The notes beneath the pieces were generated by a model, which had not been told where the DNA came from, did not search any database, and saw nothing but the letters and a program-made list of their open reading frames with translations. A program made the position numbers and the translations under genes. A stretch of 64,000 nucleotides of DNA from Unio delphinus (taxonomy: Eukaryota > Mollusca > Bivalvia > Unionida > Unionidae): contig JAQISU010000345.1 in assembly GCA_029339505.1 (NCBI GenBank), positions 1,697,501 to 1,761,500 on the forward strand, read 5' to 3'. This document shows, in pieces, positions 1-11,609 of this stretch. Position 1 is the first letter of the stretch; every line of letters starts with the position of its first letter.

Positions 1-1016
1 TTACATTTAACAGGTATTTAACAGGAATATTTGCCCCCAAATGGGCTAGACTGGTTACATTTAACAGGTATTTAACAGGAATATCTGCCCCCAAATGGGC
101 TAGACTGGTTACAGTTAACAGGTATTTAACAGGAATATCTGCCCCCAAATGGGCTAGACTGGTTACAGTTAACAGGTATTTAACAGGAATATCTGCCCCC
201 AAATGGGCTAGACTGGTTACAGTTAACAGGTATTTAACAGGAATATCTGCCCCCAAATGGGTTAGACTGGTTACAGTTAACAGGTATTTAACAGGAATAT
301 CTGCCACTAAATGGGCTAGACTGGTTACAGTTAACAGGTATTTAACAGGAATATCTGCCACTAAATGGGCTAGACTGGTTACAGTTAACAGGTATTTAAC
401 AGGAATATCTGCCACTAAATGGGCTAGACTGGTTACATTTAACAGGTATTTAACAGGAATATCTGCCCCCAAATGGGCTAGACTGGTTACAGTTAACAGG
501 TATTTAACAGGAATATCTGCCCCCAAATGGGCTAGACTGGTTACAGTTAACAGGTATTTAACAGGAATATCTGCCCCCAAATGGGCTAGACTGGTTACAG
601 TTAACAGGTATTTAACAGGAATATCTGCCCCCAAATGGGCTAGACTGGTTAACAGTTAACAGGTATTTAACAGGAATATCTGCCCCCAAATGGGCTAGAC
701 TGGTTAACAGTTAACAGGTATTTAACAGGAATATCTGCCACTAAATGGGCTAGACTGGTTACATTTAACAGGTATTTAACAGGAATATCTGCCCCCAAAT
801 GGGCTAGACTGGTTACAGTTAACAGGTATTTAACAGGAATATCTGCCCCCAAATGGGCTAGACTGGTTACAGTTAACAGGTATTTAACAGGAATATCTGC
901 CCCCAAATGGGTTAAACTGGTTACAGTTAACAGGTATTTAACAGGAATATCTGCCACTAAATGGGCTAGACTGGTTACAGTTAACAGGTATTTAACAGGA
1001 ATATCTGCCACTAAAT
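1..1016. repeat. 54-bp minisatellite, about 19 copies, cut by left edge
   Basis: The unit runs from ttacagttaacaggtattta to ggctagactgg, 54 bp. Variants alternate (acagtt/acattt; tgcccccaa/tgccactaa), suggesting block duplication. Because 54 is a multiple of three, the minus strand stays open with an 18-residue repeat; this is a consequence of the period, not evidence of a protein. 1017-1378 is AT-rich unique sequence with nothing recognised. Confidence 0.97.
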
Positions 1017-1378
1017 TTAAAAGTAAATACAGATGTACCCCACAGTTATAAGCAAACAATACATAATATTTTCAAGAAAATTTAGAAATTTATATAAATT
1101 GTGCCTTCTCATCTGAGACAGATAACTACAATATCATCTGAAATAATTAAATTTAGCACTATAATAGTTCTAGTATTGCCTATTTTGATTTTATACTAGC
1201 CAGTTAATCTTTTCAAACTGTACATTGGCAGTGTCATAGTGGATATTCTATTTTTTTTATTTGATCTAAAGTACATGTCCTCAAATAGCACTTAACAAAT
1301 CAAGAACATCTTAAAAGTGAGTAATTTGGTCCTACCAAAATCACCACAATGCTCTTGACAATGATAATACCAAGAAGG

Positions 1379-2645
1379 GCATGTGTAAATCCCCTTCCCA
1401 TTCTCACTGTGTAAATCCCCTTCCCATTCCCGCTGTGTAAATCCTCTTCCCATTCTCACTGTGTAAATCCTCTTCCCATTCCTGTTGTGTAAATCCCATT
1501 CCCTTTCTCACTGTGTAAATCCTCTTCCCATTCCTGCTGTGTAAATCCCCTTCCCATTCTCACTGTGTAAATCCCCTTCCCATTCTCACTGTGTAAATCC
1601 CCTTCCCATTCCCACTGTGTAAATCCCCTTCCCATTCCCACTGTGTAAATCCCCTTCCCATTCTCACTGTGTAAATCCCCTTCCCATTCCCACTGTGTAA
1701 ATCCACTTCCCATTCCCACTGTGTAAATCCCCTTCCCATTCCCACTGTGTAAATCCCCTTCCCATTCCCACTGTGTAAATCCCCTTCCCATTCTCACTGT
1801 AAATCCCCTTCCCATTCGCACTGTGTAAATCCCCTTCCCATTCGCACTGTGTAAATCCCCTTCCCATTCTTACTGTGTAAATCCCCTTCCCATTCCCACT
1901 GTGTAAATCCCCTTCCCATTCCCGCTGTGTAAATCCTCTTCCCATTCTCACTGTGTAAATCCCCTTCCCATTCCTGTTGTGTAAATCCCATTCCCTTTCT
2001 CACTGTGTAAATCCTCTTCCCATTCCCGCTGTGTAAATCCCCTTCCCATTCTCACTGTGTAAATCCCCTTCCCATTCTCACTGTGTAAATCCCCTTCCCA
2101 TTCCCACTGTGTAAATCCCCTTCCCATTCCCACTGTGTAAATCCCCTTCCCATTCTCACTGTGTAAATCCCCTTCCCATTCCCACTGTGTAAATCCACTT
2201 CCCATTCCCACTGTGTAAATCCCCTTCCCATTCCCACTGTGTAAATCCCCTTCCCATTCCCACTGTGTAAATCCCCTTCCCATTCTCACTGTAAATCCCC
2301 TTCCCATTTGCACTGTGTAAATCCCCTTCCCATTCCCACTGTGTAAATCCCCTTCCCATTCTCACTGTGTAAATCCCCTTCCCATTCGCACTGTGTAAAT
2401 CCCCTTCCCATTCCCACTGTGTAAATCCCCTTCCCATTCTCACTGTAAATCCCCTTCCATTCCCACTGTGTAAATCCCCTTCCCATTCCCACTGTGTAAA
2501 TCCCCTTCCCATTCCCACTGTGTAAATCCCCTTCCCATTCTCACTGTAAATCCCCTTCTCATTCTCACTGTGTAAATCCCCTTCCCATTCTCACTGTAAA
2601 TCCCCTTCCCATTCACACTGTGTAAATCCCCTTCCCATTCTCACT
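1379..2645. repeat. 26-bp minisatellite, about 48 copies, with 492-bp higher-order duplication
   Basis: Unit tgtgtaaatccccttcccat + tcccac, with occasional 22-bp units lacking tgtg. The ordered pattern of variants at about 1456-1821 recurs at 1948-2313, an offset of 492 bp. Overlapping minus-strand open frames are repeat artefacts. Confidence 0.97.
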
Positions 2646-3930
2646 GTGTATAGCAGGATAGCATCTTGATTTGCTTATTTTCCCATCCCCACTGTATAGC
2701 AGGATAGCATCTTAATTTGCTTATTTTCCCATTCTCACTGTGTATAGCAGGATAGCAGTAGCATCTTGATTTGCTTATTTTCCCATTTCTACAGTGTATA
2801 GCAGGGTAGCAGTAGCATCTTGATTTGCTTATTTTCCCATTCCCACTTTGTATATCAGGATAGCATCTTGATTTACTTATTTTCCCTTTCCCACTGTGTA
2901 TAATAGGATAGCATCTCAAGATGCTTATTTTCCCCATTTCTACTTTGTATAGCAGGATAGTAGTAGCTTATTGATTTGCTTATTTTCCCATTCCTACTGT
3001 GTATAGCAGGATAGCATCTTAATTTGCTTATTTTCCCATGTCCACTGTGTATAGCAGGATAGCAGTAGCATATTGATTTGCTTATTTTCCCATTTCTACA
3101 GTGTATATCAGGATAGCATTAGCATATTGATTTGCTTTTTTCCCCCATTCCCACTGTGTATAGCAGGATAGCAGTAGCATCTTGATTTGTTTATTTTCCC
3201 ATGCCCACTGTGTATAGCAAGATAGCATATTGATTTACCTATTTTCCCCATTTCCACTGTGTATAGCAGTATAGCATGATAGCATCTTGATTTGCTTATT
3301 TTCCCATTCCCACTGTGTATAGCAGGATAGCAGTAGCATCTTGATTTGTTTATTTTCCCATGCCCACTGTATAGCAAGATAGCATATTGATTTACTTATT
3401 TTCCCCATTTCCACTGTGTATAGCAGTATAGCTGGATAGCATCTTGATTTGCTTATTTTCCCATTCCCACTGTGTATAGCAGGATAGCAGTAGCATCTTG
3501 ATTTGTTTATTTTCCCATTCCCACTGTGTATATCAAGATAGCATATTGATTTACTTATTTTCCCCATTTCCACTGTGTATAGCAGTATAGCATGATAGCA
3601 TCTTGATTTGCTTATTTTCCCATGTCCACTGTGTATAGCAGGATAGCAGTAGCATCTTGATTTGTTTATTTTCCCATGCCCACTGTATAGCAAGATAGCA
3701 TATTGATTTACTTATTTTCCCCATTTCCACTGTGTATAGCAGTATAGCTGGATAGCATCTTGATTTGCTTATTTTCCCATTCCCACTGTGTATAGCAGGA
3801 TAGCAGTAGCCTCTTGATTTGCTTTTTCCCCATTTCCAATGTGTATAGCAGGATAGCAGTAGCATCTTAAATTGCTTTTTCCCCATTTCCACTGTGTATA
3901 GCAGGATAGCATCTTGATTTGCTTATTTCT
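2640..3930. repeat. 48-54-bp minisatellite, about 24 copies, with 157-159-bp higher-order unit
   Basis: The unit is a ttcccattcccactgtgta core followed by tagcaggatagcagtagcat and cttgatttgcttatt. The core is shared with the adjacent 26-bp array. The diagnostic variant 'ccatttccactg...cagtata' recurs at about 3248, 3405, 3564 and 3721, giving a three-unit higher-order repeat. Confidence 0.95.
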
Positions 3931-5628
3931 GACTGGTTAGATCCTCACGCTATTATAAACATTTTTTGAAGTTTTACACATTGTTGAATTATTTTCATAC
4001 CAACACTTTGTTAGTATGATTATTGTTTCTATTTGAAATTGTATTAGCACAAATTAGCATATCAGCCTCAGTTGACAAATGAAATTTTATATTTGTATAC
4101 ATATTAGATAATCTGACTAGATTTTCATGTGATTATTTGTTTTTTCTCTCCAATTTTTGTGCTTTAACCTTTTCAGACATTGCTATTTTGGTCTACAGCA
4201 GGAGCATATGTGTTTTATGTATTTTTTGTTCTCACAATTATTACTGTTATCAGTGTTGGAAAGTTATTGGATTTTTGTTCTTGACATCATTAATTATGAT
4301 TTAATGATGAGTGGGGAAGAATAATTGCAGTGTGATATATTTTAAAAATTACTTTGATACTTGTAAATAACCATGGTAATAAATATTTATCTAATTGTGT
4401 TGCATTAAAGGATCTTGATACTTTGAGTGTGTAGTTGTTGCACCCCTGTAGGTTAATGCTTTCTAGAGTTACAACTCTTAGAGTTAAGCATCTCAGGGAC
4501 TTAGAAGAATATTTATCTCCCCAACAATCACTACAAAGTTTCCTCTCCACTTAAGAGAGTCTGGCAAGGTGAACAACTGGTGTTGTATACATTGGTATAT
4601 GTTACACCTTAAAATCTGAGACAAGAATTACAGATGTTGAAAGAAGCTTCACAATTATCTTGTAGGAAATACTGATAAGTACTTTTGGGTATTGTTTTAA
4701 TAACTTTCAGGGTTATATCAGACTAGTTCTTTAAGTGGGCAGCTTAATATCCAGGAGAGATGAATAGTGATGTGTGTTCCATCAATGAATACATTCATAA
4801 TTTTTACTACCACTCCCACCTCATTAAAAAGGGGTGGGTGGGTGGGTGGGTGCAGGAATAACCAATGTTTTTATATGTAAATGGAGCTTCTAATCTGCCC
4901 ATAGGGCATAACTCAGAGAATTGTGACAACTGGTAATTTAATGATATAATTTTTTCCTTGCAACTTCCAGTAGGATACATATAGCCTACAGACAAGCAAA
5001 CATTTGTCATCTATACAATGAGAAGAAGGGCTTTGAAGTCAGGATGGTTTTGTTCTGTACACAGTTTAGCTTTTCCTCCACAGATTGGAATTTTCTCCCT
5101 GAAAATTGTTCTCCTCACCTGTGGTTTCTAATCTTTGCATTAGCTTCTTAGTCAGCTGCAGAACATAGAATCTCCATCTATCTTAGCTAGGCATGATAAA
5201 GGATTTCACTTTGAGGTGAAAAAGGAATTAAATATTCCAGTTTAAACTGTCACTCTCTTTATTGTAGCTGGCACTTGCTTTCTAATTATTTAAATCTTGT
5301 TTAGCAGGGAGGGAAGTAACTGCCACTGTACATCTGATGATTAGTAAGTGTGAGTGCAAATGCCAACAGGCAAGCTATTCCTGTATCCTGCTTGTGAAAA
5401 TACTTCTCTGTATTAGGCAAGGGTAATTTATTCTTGGGTTTTCTCAATTTGACCTTATCTTTTCACTTGTGCATGGCAGGTCAAATGCACATTAATTAGA
5501 AAAACCTGATTCATTAGAGACATGTCTGGGTTTTCAACTCATTTAAACCAGATTTTTCTTTGTAAGAAAAGTAAATTTTTTATTTTTATTTTGCTGTTTT
5601 GTGACTAAGTGAACTTAATGGTATAGCC
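3931..5628. other. Unique AT-rich sequence, no gene recognised
   Basis: AT-rich non-repetitive DNA with a short (ggtg)n run near 4830-4851. A weak possible exon at 4177-4227 is discussed in the findings. Nothing else is supportable. Confidence 0.6.
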
Positions 5629-5633
5629 CTGTA

Positions 5634-5750
5634 TCCATTGTATATTATCACTTATCTGTCATCTATCTGTAATCCATTGTATATTATCACTTATCTGTCA
5701 TCTATCTGTAATCCATTGTATATTATCACTTATCTGTCATCTATCTGTCA
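5634..5750. repeat. 39-bp tandem repeat, 3 copies
   Basis: Unit ccattgtatattatcactta + tctgtcatctatctgtaat, three nearly identical copies. Confidence 0.9.
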
Positions 5751-5960
5751 TCAATTGCTGTAACAACTCTGTAGTCCATATTTATAATCTGCGATCAAAT
5801 TGAAATATTCACTTGTATTATTAAAATGTTCGATGAATTTTATAATGAACAAGATCTACAAATAATATTGAGGCAATGTTTCCATATGATTTTCAGACCT
5901 TATTATCACTTTAGATTTTGTATTTCTTGGGCTTCAGACTTGGGAAATATATACTGTATA

Positions 5961-6157
5961 CACTCTCTTTAATACGAGTCCAACTGCAAACTGCACAGAA
6001 CCAGATCTGCCATTGCACAATGTGCTGGAAAGTCTGGGTATGTGCATGATGCTAATAGTAATCAGAAGAACTAACAACATAGACCCTGATCTGCAGGTGC
6101 ATTATGATATAGATCAGGATCTTTGTTATTTGCAGTTTGACTTGACTTATAAGTGAG
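5961..6157 (-). mobile_element. Fold-back element, copy 1
   Basis: About 200 bp beginning with gtccaactgcaaactgcaca and ending with tgcagtttgacttgacttat. The ends are imperfectly inverted. In reverse complement it aligns with the copy at 39205. No coding capacity; probably a MITE-like non-autonomous element. A two-copy duplication of about 36 bp follows at its right end (6141-6212). Confidence 0.6.
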
Positions 6158-6312
6158 TATATGTGGTATATGATTTGACTTGACTTATAAGTGAGTATAT
6201 GTGGTATATGATTTATGACATTAATTTGATAATTAGCAAGACATGCATATTAATGAGGTGATCTTGCATCAGACAGTCTGAGCTTGTTACATACTTCTGA
6301 TCTGATTTTGAC

Positions 6313-6856
6313 ATACTTGAAATATGGACTTGTATTATCAAGATCATGGACAAGTAAGATAAATGAATATCTATCAAAGTTTACCTACCACACTTGAAAT
6401 ATGGACTTGTATTATCAAGATCATGGACAAGTAAGATAAATGAATATCTATCAAAGTTTACCTACCACACTTGAAATATGGACTTGTATTATCAAGATCA
6501 TGGACAAGTAAGATAAATGAATATCTATCAAAGTTTACCTACCACACTTGAAATATGGACTTGTATTATCAAGATCATGGACAAGTGAGAAAATGAATAT
6601 CTATCAAAATTTACCTACCACACTTGAAATATGGACTTGTATTATCAAGATCATGGACAAGTAAAATAAATGACTATCTATCAAGTTTACCTACCACACT
6701 TGAAATATGGACTTGTATTATCAAGATCATGGACAAGTAAGATAAATGAATATCTATCAAAGTTTACCTACCACACTTGAAATATGTACTTGTATTATCA
6801 AGATCATGGACAAGTAAGATAAATGAATATCTATCAAAGTTTACCTACTACACTTG
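6313..6856. repeat. 77-bp tandem repeat, about 7 copies
   Basis: Unit acacttgaaatatggacttg ... ctatcaaagtttacctacc. Copies differ by single substitutions and small deletions. Confidence 0.95.
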
Positions 6857-7688
6857 CAAAGAGCAGCTTATATTCTGTGATGATAGTTTTTGACTGCTTT
6901 TCCAACCATCCAGCACACAGATTGCTTCCCTAATGATAAAAAACTGCATTACATTTGAATTTAACTATTTACACCTTTGAGGTACACTGTCAACATAGAA
7001 ATGTTTACACATTAATTTACATGATATTCCTTTATGTAAAAAATGTATTCCTCATGAAGTAAAAAAAAATTGTTTGCATAGACTGAGTGGTCACTGTAGA
7101 TATGTCAGTAACATCATGTGACCATTACAGGGCATTTATGTAGGAAATTTGTCCCGGGATGTGGGGTGGGGGTGGGGAGGCATTTGAGACATGATTGACT
7201 GTATATTGATGAGGTAATCTTGCTAATGATTGGTTGTGCTTTTTGCCACATTGGAAGACATTGTTTAAAATCTCACTTGGACTTAGAATGTATGGTTTTA
7301 TTATCAAGATCAAAGATGACTTCAGTATTGACTGATATCAGCATATTCGAATGAGGTGTTTTCACACCTAATTGTCTTGGCATGTTGCCACTCTGGATTT
7401 TGATCAAGCTTGCAGTGTAGTTTATACCATCACGTTTTTGGACAGTTTGAATAATGAGTGAGATCCATGTATATTTCTGATATAATTTTGATAAAATTTG
7501 GAATATCTGTATGATCAAGATATCTTTTGAGTTCAATAATCAGTTACATCCTTCCACATATTAATGATGTGATATTTACATCTAATTGACTTAATTTGTT
7601 ATCATATATCTAATCCAATTTTGGGTAAGCTTGGTAAACAGACTTAAATCATTGATGAATTGATTTACCATCTGATTGGCAGATCTTG
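6857..7688. other. Unique AT-rich sequence
   Basis: No exon, RNA gene or element recognised. The short minus-strand frames here have no family resemblance I can see. Confidence 0.5.
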
Positions 7689-8355
7689 TATACAGAGATA
7701 GTTTTAGACAGGTTATGTTAAAACAGTATACAGAGATAGTTTATGTTAAAACAGTATACAGAGATAGTTTATGTTAAAACAGTATGCAGAGATAGTTTAT
7801 GTTAAAACAGTATACAGAGATAGTTTATGTTAAAACAGTATACAGATATAGTTTATGTTAAAACAGTATACAGAGATAGTTTATGTTAAAACAGTATACA
7901 GAGATAGTTTATGTTAAAATAGTATACAGATATAGTTTATGTTAAAACAGTATACAGAGAAAGTTTATGTTAAAACAGTATACAGAGATAGTTTATGTTA
8001 AAACAGTATACCGATATAGTTTATGTTAAAACAGTATACAGAGAAAGTTTATGTTAAAACAGTATACAGAGATAGTTTATGTTAAAACAGTATACAGAGA
8101 TAGTTTATGTTAAAACAGTATACAGAGATAGTTTATGTTAAAACAGTATACAGAGAAAGTTTATGTTAAAACAGTATACAGAGATAGTTTATGTTAAAAC
8201 AGTATACAGATATAGTTTATGTTAAAACAGTATACAGAGAAAGTTTATGTTAAAACAGTATACAGAGATAGTTTATGTTAAAACAGTATACAGAGATAGT
8301 TTATGTTAAAACAGTATACAGATATAGTTTTACACAGGTTATGTTAAAACAGTAT
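7689..8355. repeat. 28-bp minisatellite, about 23 copies
   Basis: Unit tatacagagatagtttatgt + taaaacag. Variants (gagata, gatata, gagaaa) recur in an ordered pattern, suggesting multi-unit duplication. 8356-8838 is unique AT-rich sequence with nothing recognised. Confidence 0.97.
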
Positions 8356-8838
8356 GCTACAAAAAAGTCTGCTTAGTGTCATAATCAAATGTTATGCAAG
8401 CCAGGTCAGTGCTGTCAGGCCCACTTGTACCATGTTTCTAATTAGTGTAAAGAAAAACTTGGTTTTTCAAAAGAAAAACTGAATAACAGATGATAACAGA
8501 AGATAGTCCAGGTTGTTTGAGTGTTGGACAAATCTTGTTTTAATTACAATAAACTGCTACAAAGTTAAAACTAAACCTCCATTCAAGATCTTATTCAAGG
8601 TCATATGTAGCTTAGATTCTTTACTCCGTTAATAGCATTACAAAAACTATTTTTCTTAAGCTGTTGGCATAAAAATTAGAAAACCTGTCTTTTCTGTTGC
8701 TCTTATTGGTTTTGAAAGAGAACCAGGTTTTCTCGGAAAACGTGCTATGTACTTTGTAATCCTAGCTTTTCAGGAAATAAAATGAGTGGTTTAATAGAGA
8801 AAAAACAGGTTTTGGCAAATTTTCCTTTGATTTGATAC

Positions 8839-9094
8839 GGGGGGCCCGAGTGGCTGCGTGCTATAAAGCACTCTCCATTACGGATCATTGCCATCATCTC
8901 ATCTCTGTCTGCCTGGGTTCAAGTCTCGGATCTGGCCAATGTGAGTATGTGAGAAAGCTTGTCAGTAGCTTCTTGTGGGTCGGTGGTTCTTTCCAGGATT
9001 TTTCCTGGGTTCTTCCTCCACCAATTACACTGACCGCCATGTAAAGCTTATCTTGTGCTGAAAAATGGCGTTAAACACTACAACAACAACAACA
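8839..9094 (+). mobile_element. tRNA-derived SINE, copy 1
   Basis: The head is tRNA-like: an A-box-like gcccgagtggc and a B-box-like gggttcaagtctc. The body contains gtgagaaagcttg, gtgggtcggtggttctttcc and ttcttcctccacca. It ends ttgtgctgaaaaatggcg, ttaaacac and a (caa)n tail. The same body occurs at 10326, 14127, 19571 and 52091. No clear target-site duplication was seen. The element is non-coding, so the open frame through it is spurious. Confidence 0.88.
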
Positions 9095-9130
9095 TTATAT
9101 ATGACAGGTTTTTTTGCATTCACTTTCTAA

Positions 9131-9523
9131 ATCTGCTATGTTTTGCAGAGGGCTTGCTATTTAATTTTAGATGAATGTATAGACAATTTTCAGGATGCAA
9201 TGAATAATATAAAGATTTTAACAATACATGAAAGAATATTTCTTAGAAAAGCCAAATTGATGTATAAAGTATCCAGAAAAGCCATTCCTGTCTATCTAAG
9301 CAATATCTTTAACCAAAGAGATGTTGATGGTACTCCAAATGCAAGGCCCATTAGAAGTAAACATTACATTATACCAAGGTCCAAGAAGGAATTGTTTAAA
9401 ACAAGTTTTCAATATACTGGTCTGATAGTATGGAGAAACATTCCCAGCGACATAAGGCAGGCTCCTAGCATTTCTTCTTTTCATAATCAATGTCTTAAAT
9501 GGATGAAATCTTTAGAAAATTGA
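9131..9523 (+). pseudogene. 5'-truncated LINE, C-terminal end of ORF2 (CR1/L2/Jockey type)
   Basis: The frame is open from about 9131 to a stop at 9521-9523. It shows the typical C-terminal tail of non-LTR retrotransposon ORF2: LQRA...ILD, then RIFLRKAKLMYKV, IPVYLSNIF, a positively charged stretch ending IIPRSKKELFKTSFQYTG, then VWRNIPSDIRQAPSISSFH. The reverse transcriptase catalytic region is absent, so this is a dead 5'-truncated copy. The clade is uncertain: CR1, L2 and Jockey lineages all carry this tail. A 3' UTR and an (att)n tract follow. It sits immediately downstream of SINE copy 1. Confidence 0.82.
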
Positions 9524-9824
9524 ACAGTGCTAGTACCAAAAAAAAAAAAAAAATACTGCCTGGTTTTCTGTAATTTTGCATTATTTTCAAAGCTGAATTT
9601 TTCAGTGCAGAATAACATTTTATGTTTTATACATGTTTGTCTTTACAAATGCCTGTGCATATGTTCCAGGCTTGATACTTTGAAATTTAAAATTCCTTAA
9701 TTATTTAGTGTTGAGCCAGACTCTTCACATCATGTTGTATGTATTGTATATATTGTACATAACAGATAGAAGGCCTCAAGGTCAATTAGTTCTTTAACTA
9801 GTTGAGTTACCTTTTCTAAATAAA

Positions 9825-9890
<66 letters not shown>
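9524..9890 (+). mobile_element. LINE 3' UTR and (att)n tail
   Basis: An A-run follows the stop at 9538-9554, then AT-rich sequence, then (tta)n from 9826 to 9890. Short tandem 3' tails are typical of L2/CR1-like elements, so the tract is interpreted as the element's end. Confidence 0.6.
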
Positions 9891-9891
<1 letters not shown>

Positions 9892-9897
9892 TGCAGA

Positions 9898-10091
9898 CAA
9901 TGTAGTATCATGTCCTATCCAGTCACATTATCTTGACACAGGCTGACCAGTCCTAGCAAAGTGGAGCACTTAGTTAGGTTGCTGTTAGTACCATTTTTAT
10001 AAGTCTTTGGTATGACTCAACTGGGGATTGAACCCATGACTTCCCACATGCAATGTGGATGCTCTAACCACTTAGACCACCAGAGTGGTCT
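9898..10091 (-). mobile_element. tRNA-derived SINE, second family, full-length copy
   Basis: Reverse-complemented, it starts with a tRNA-like head: A-box-like tggtctaagtggttagagca and B-box-like gggttcaatcccc. The body contains ccagtcacattatcttgaca and gctgaccagtcc. The body is shared with 57660-57812. The head differs from that of the 8839 family. Confidence 0.7.
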
Positions 10092-10124
10092 ATAATGTTG
10101 TTAGTTAGAGACATATAGTTAATA

Positions 10125-10635
10125 TACCACCTTATAGTGAGGCTGTCTTATAATAAAGTATATGATACAGTACTCCCTCATTATGATGTAGAGTTTAATA
10201 CCTTATAGTGGTCTTATAATAAAGTATATGATACAGTATTCCCTCAAAATGATGATGAGTTTAATACCTTATAGTGGTCTTATAATGAAGTATATGATGC
10301 AGTACTCCCTCAGAATGATGATGAGGGGCCCCGAATGGCCGAGTGGTCTAAAGCGCTTTGCGTTAAGGACCACTGCCATCTCACCTCTGTCTGCGTGTGT
10401 TCGAGTCTAAAATTTGGCAAATGTAGTTATGTGAGAAAGCTTGCCAGTAGCTTCTCGTGGGTCGGTGGTTCTTTCCGGGCTTTGTCCGGTTTCTTCCTCC
10501 ACCATTAATACTGGCCGCCATGTATAGCCTATATTGTGCTGAAAAAAAGCGTTAAACCAAAAAAAAAAAAAAAAGAATGATGATGAGTTTAATACCTTAT
10601 AGTGGTCTTATAATGAAGTATATGATACTATAAAA
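10125..10635. repeat. 67-bp tandem repeat, about 4 copies, split by a SINE
   Basis: Unit taataccttatagtggtctt ... ccctcagaatgatgatgagt. The array is interrupted at 10326-10574 by SINE copy 2, which lands exactly within a unit. Confidence 0.92.
10326..10574 (+). mobile_element. tRNA-derived SINE, copy 2, with perfect TSD
   Basis: Head ggccccgaatggccgagtgg + tctaaag (A box) and tgtgttcgagtcta (B box), then the shared body and a poly-A tail. The 13-bp sequence gaatgatgatgag occurs at 10313-10325 and again at 10575-10587, a perfect target-site duplication in the host minisatellite. Confidence 0.95.
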
Positions 10636-11423
10636 CAGGAGCTGTGTTGTAAGAGTCTTAATGTAAGTTTTATTTTTCTCGATATTTCAAGTTTTTCTAT
10701 AAATCTTGTATATCAAGTTTTGCTTTTCTGTTAATGCACAATAATTAGATAAACCTCATGTAACAATGGAGAAATGATGGTTTTGCAAAGTAACCCAGGT
10801 TTAATGATTGTTTTTTTTTTGTCTTCTCTATTAACTCAGGTTTTTCTAATTAGTGTGCATTTTGCTTGCCATTAGAGTGCCTTGTTTCCTCTTAAAAGTG
10901 GTCATAGAACTGATTCATCGGTTGAATGGGAATCGCTAATTAAAAAGTTCTCATTATGGATAATTTATAGGCGATCTAAAGAATATATTTTCATTTGTCT
11001 AATTCATTATAGGTGATATATTTGCTCAGAGGGTTTTCAAATGTTATAGAGTAGTTTAAAGGGTTGGCTGTAGAGAAAATGCAACTATGCCATGGAAAAC
11101 ATAAATATGAGGAATTTTCCATGCTAGCATATTATGAAAATAAATATAGTTGAAATTTGTGATGCATATATTTGAAAAATAATCTAACTACAATGTACAT
11201 CATTATTTTTTCTATTTTTATATCTCTGTCTTTCCAGAAGCAGCATGCAGTTTTGCTGTTTTTATCCCTCCTTTATCATCCCTTAGTTTCCTATCTTTTA
11301 CATACATTGTATTTTGATTTGGCTCAGTAATCTATGAATGACTTCATGGGATAAAACCCAATTTGATATGAGGTTTTTCATTAGAACTACCTAAGGCAGG
11401 CTGACAATATATTTATGGGTTGA
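10636..11423. other. Unique AT-rich sequence
   Basis: No exon or element recognised. It contains a pair of inverted AT-rich fragments around 10740 and 10855 (taattagataaacct / gtttttctaattag), too short to classify. Confidence 0.5.
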
Positions 11424-11425
11424 TA

Positions 11426-11604
11426 CAGTAAAACCTGTCTTGAAAGACCACTGCCTTGAGACAACCTGTCTTGAGAGACCACATTCTCAGTTTAGTTTTA
11501 TTGATTATATAGTATAGGATTGTGACCAGTTATGGGAGACCACCTGTCTTGAGAGATCATAATGTTTTGGCAAAAGAGGTGGTCTTTCAAAACAGGTTCT
11601 ACTG
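11426..11604. mobile_element. pogo-like MITE
   Basis: Begins cagtaaaacctgtcttgaaa and ends tttcaaaacaggttctactg. Counting the flanking TA dinucleotides, the terminal inverted repeats are 27 bp with 25 matches. TA on each side (11424-11425, 11605-11606) and the CAGTA-type terminus fit pogo/Tigger elements. The 179-bp interior has no coding capacity. Confidence 0.75.
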
Positions 11605-11609
11605 TACAA

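Noticed and set aside
667..1059. 130-codon minus-strand frame with an 18-residue repeat
   Set aside because: The 54-bp unit is a multiple of three, so any stop-free register stays open. No initiation context, domain or splice evidence.
1456..2518. Several overlapping frames with RMGRGFTQWEWEGDLHS-type repeats
   Set aside because: Read-through of the 26-bp array, where three units (78 bp) restore the frame. Different frames give the same peptide.
1..2645. CRISPR-like regular repeats
   Set aside because: Repeats are directly contiguous with no unique spacers, in a eukaryotic intron-rich context.
10340..10440. Possible tRNA gene (A- and B-box-like sequences)
   Set aside because: It is the head of a SINE with body, tail and target-site duplication; the acceptor stem does not close as a real tRNA.
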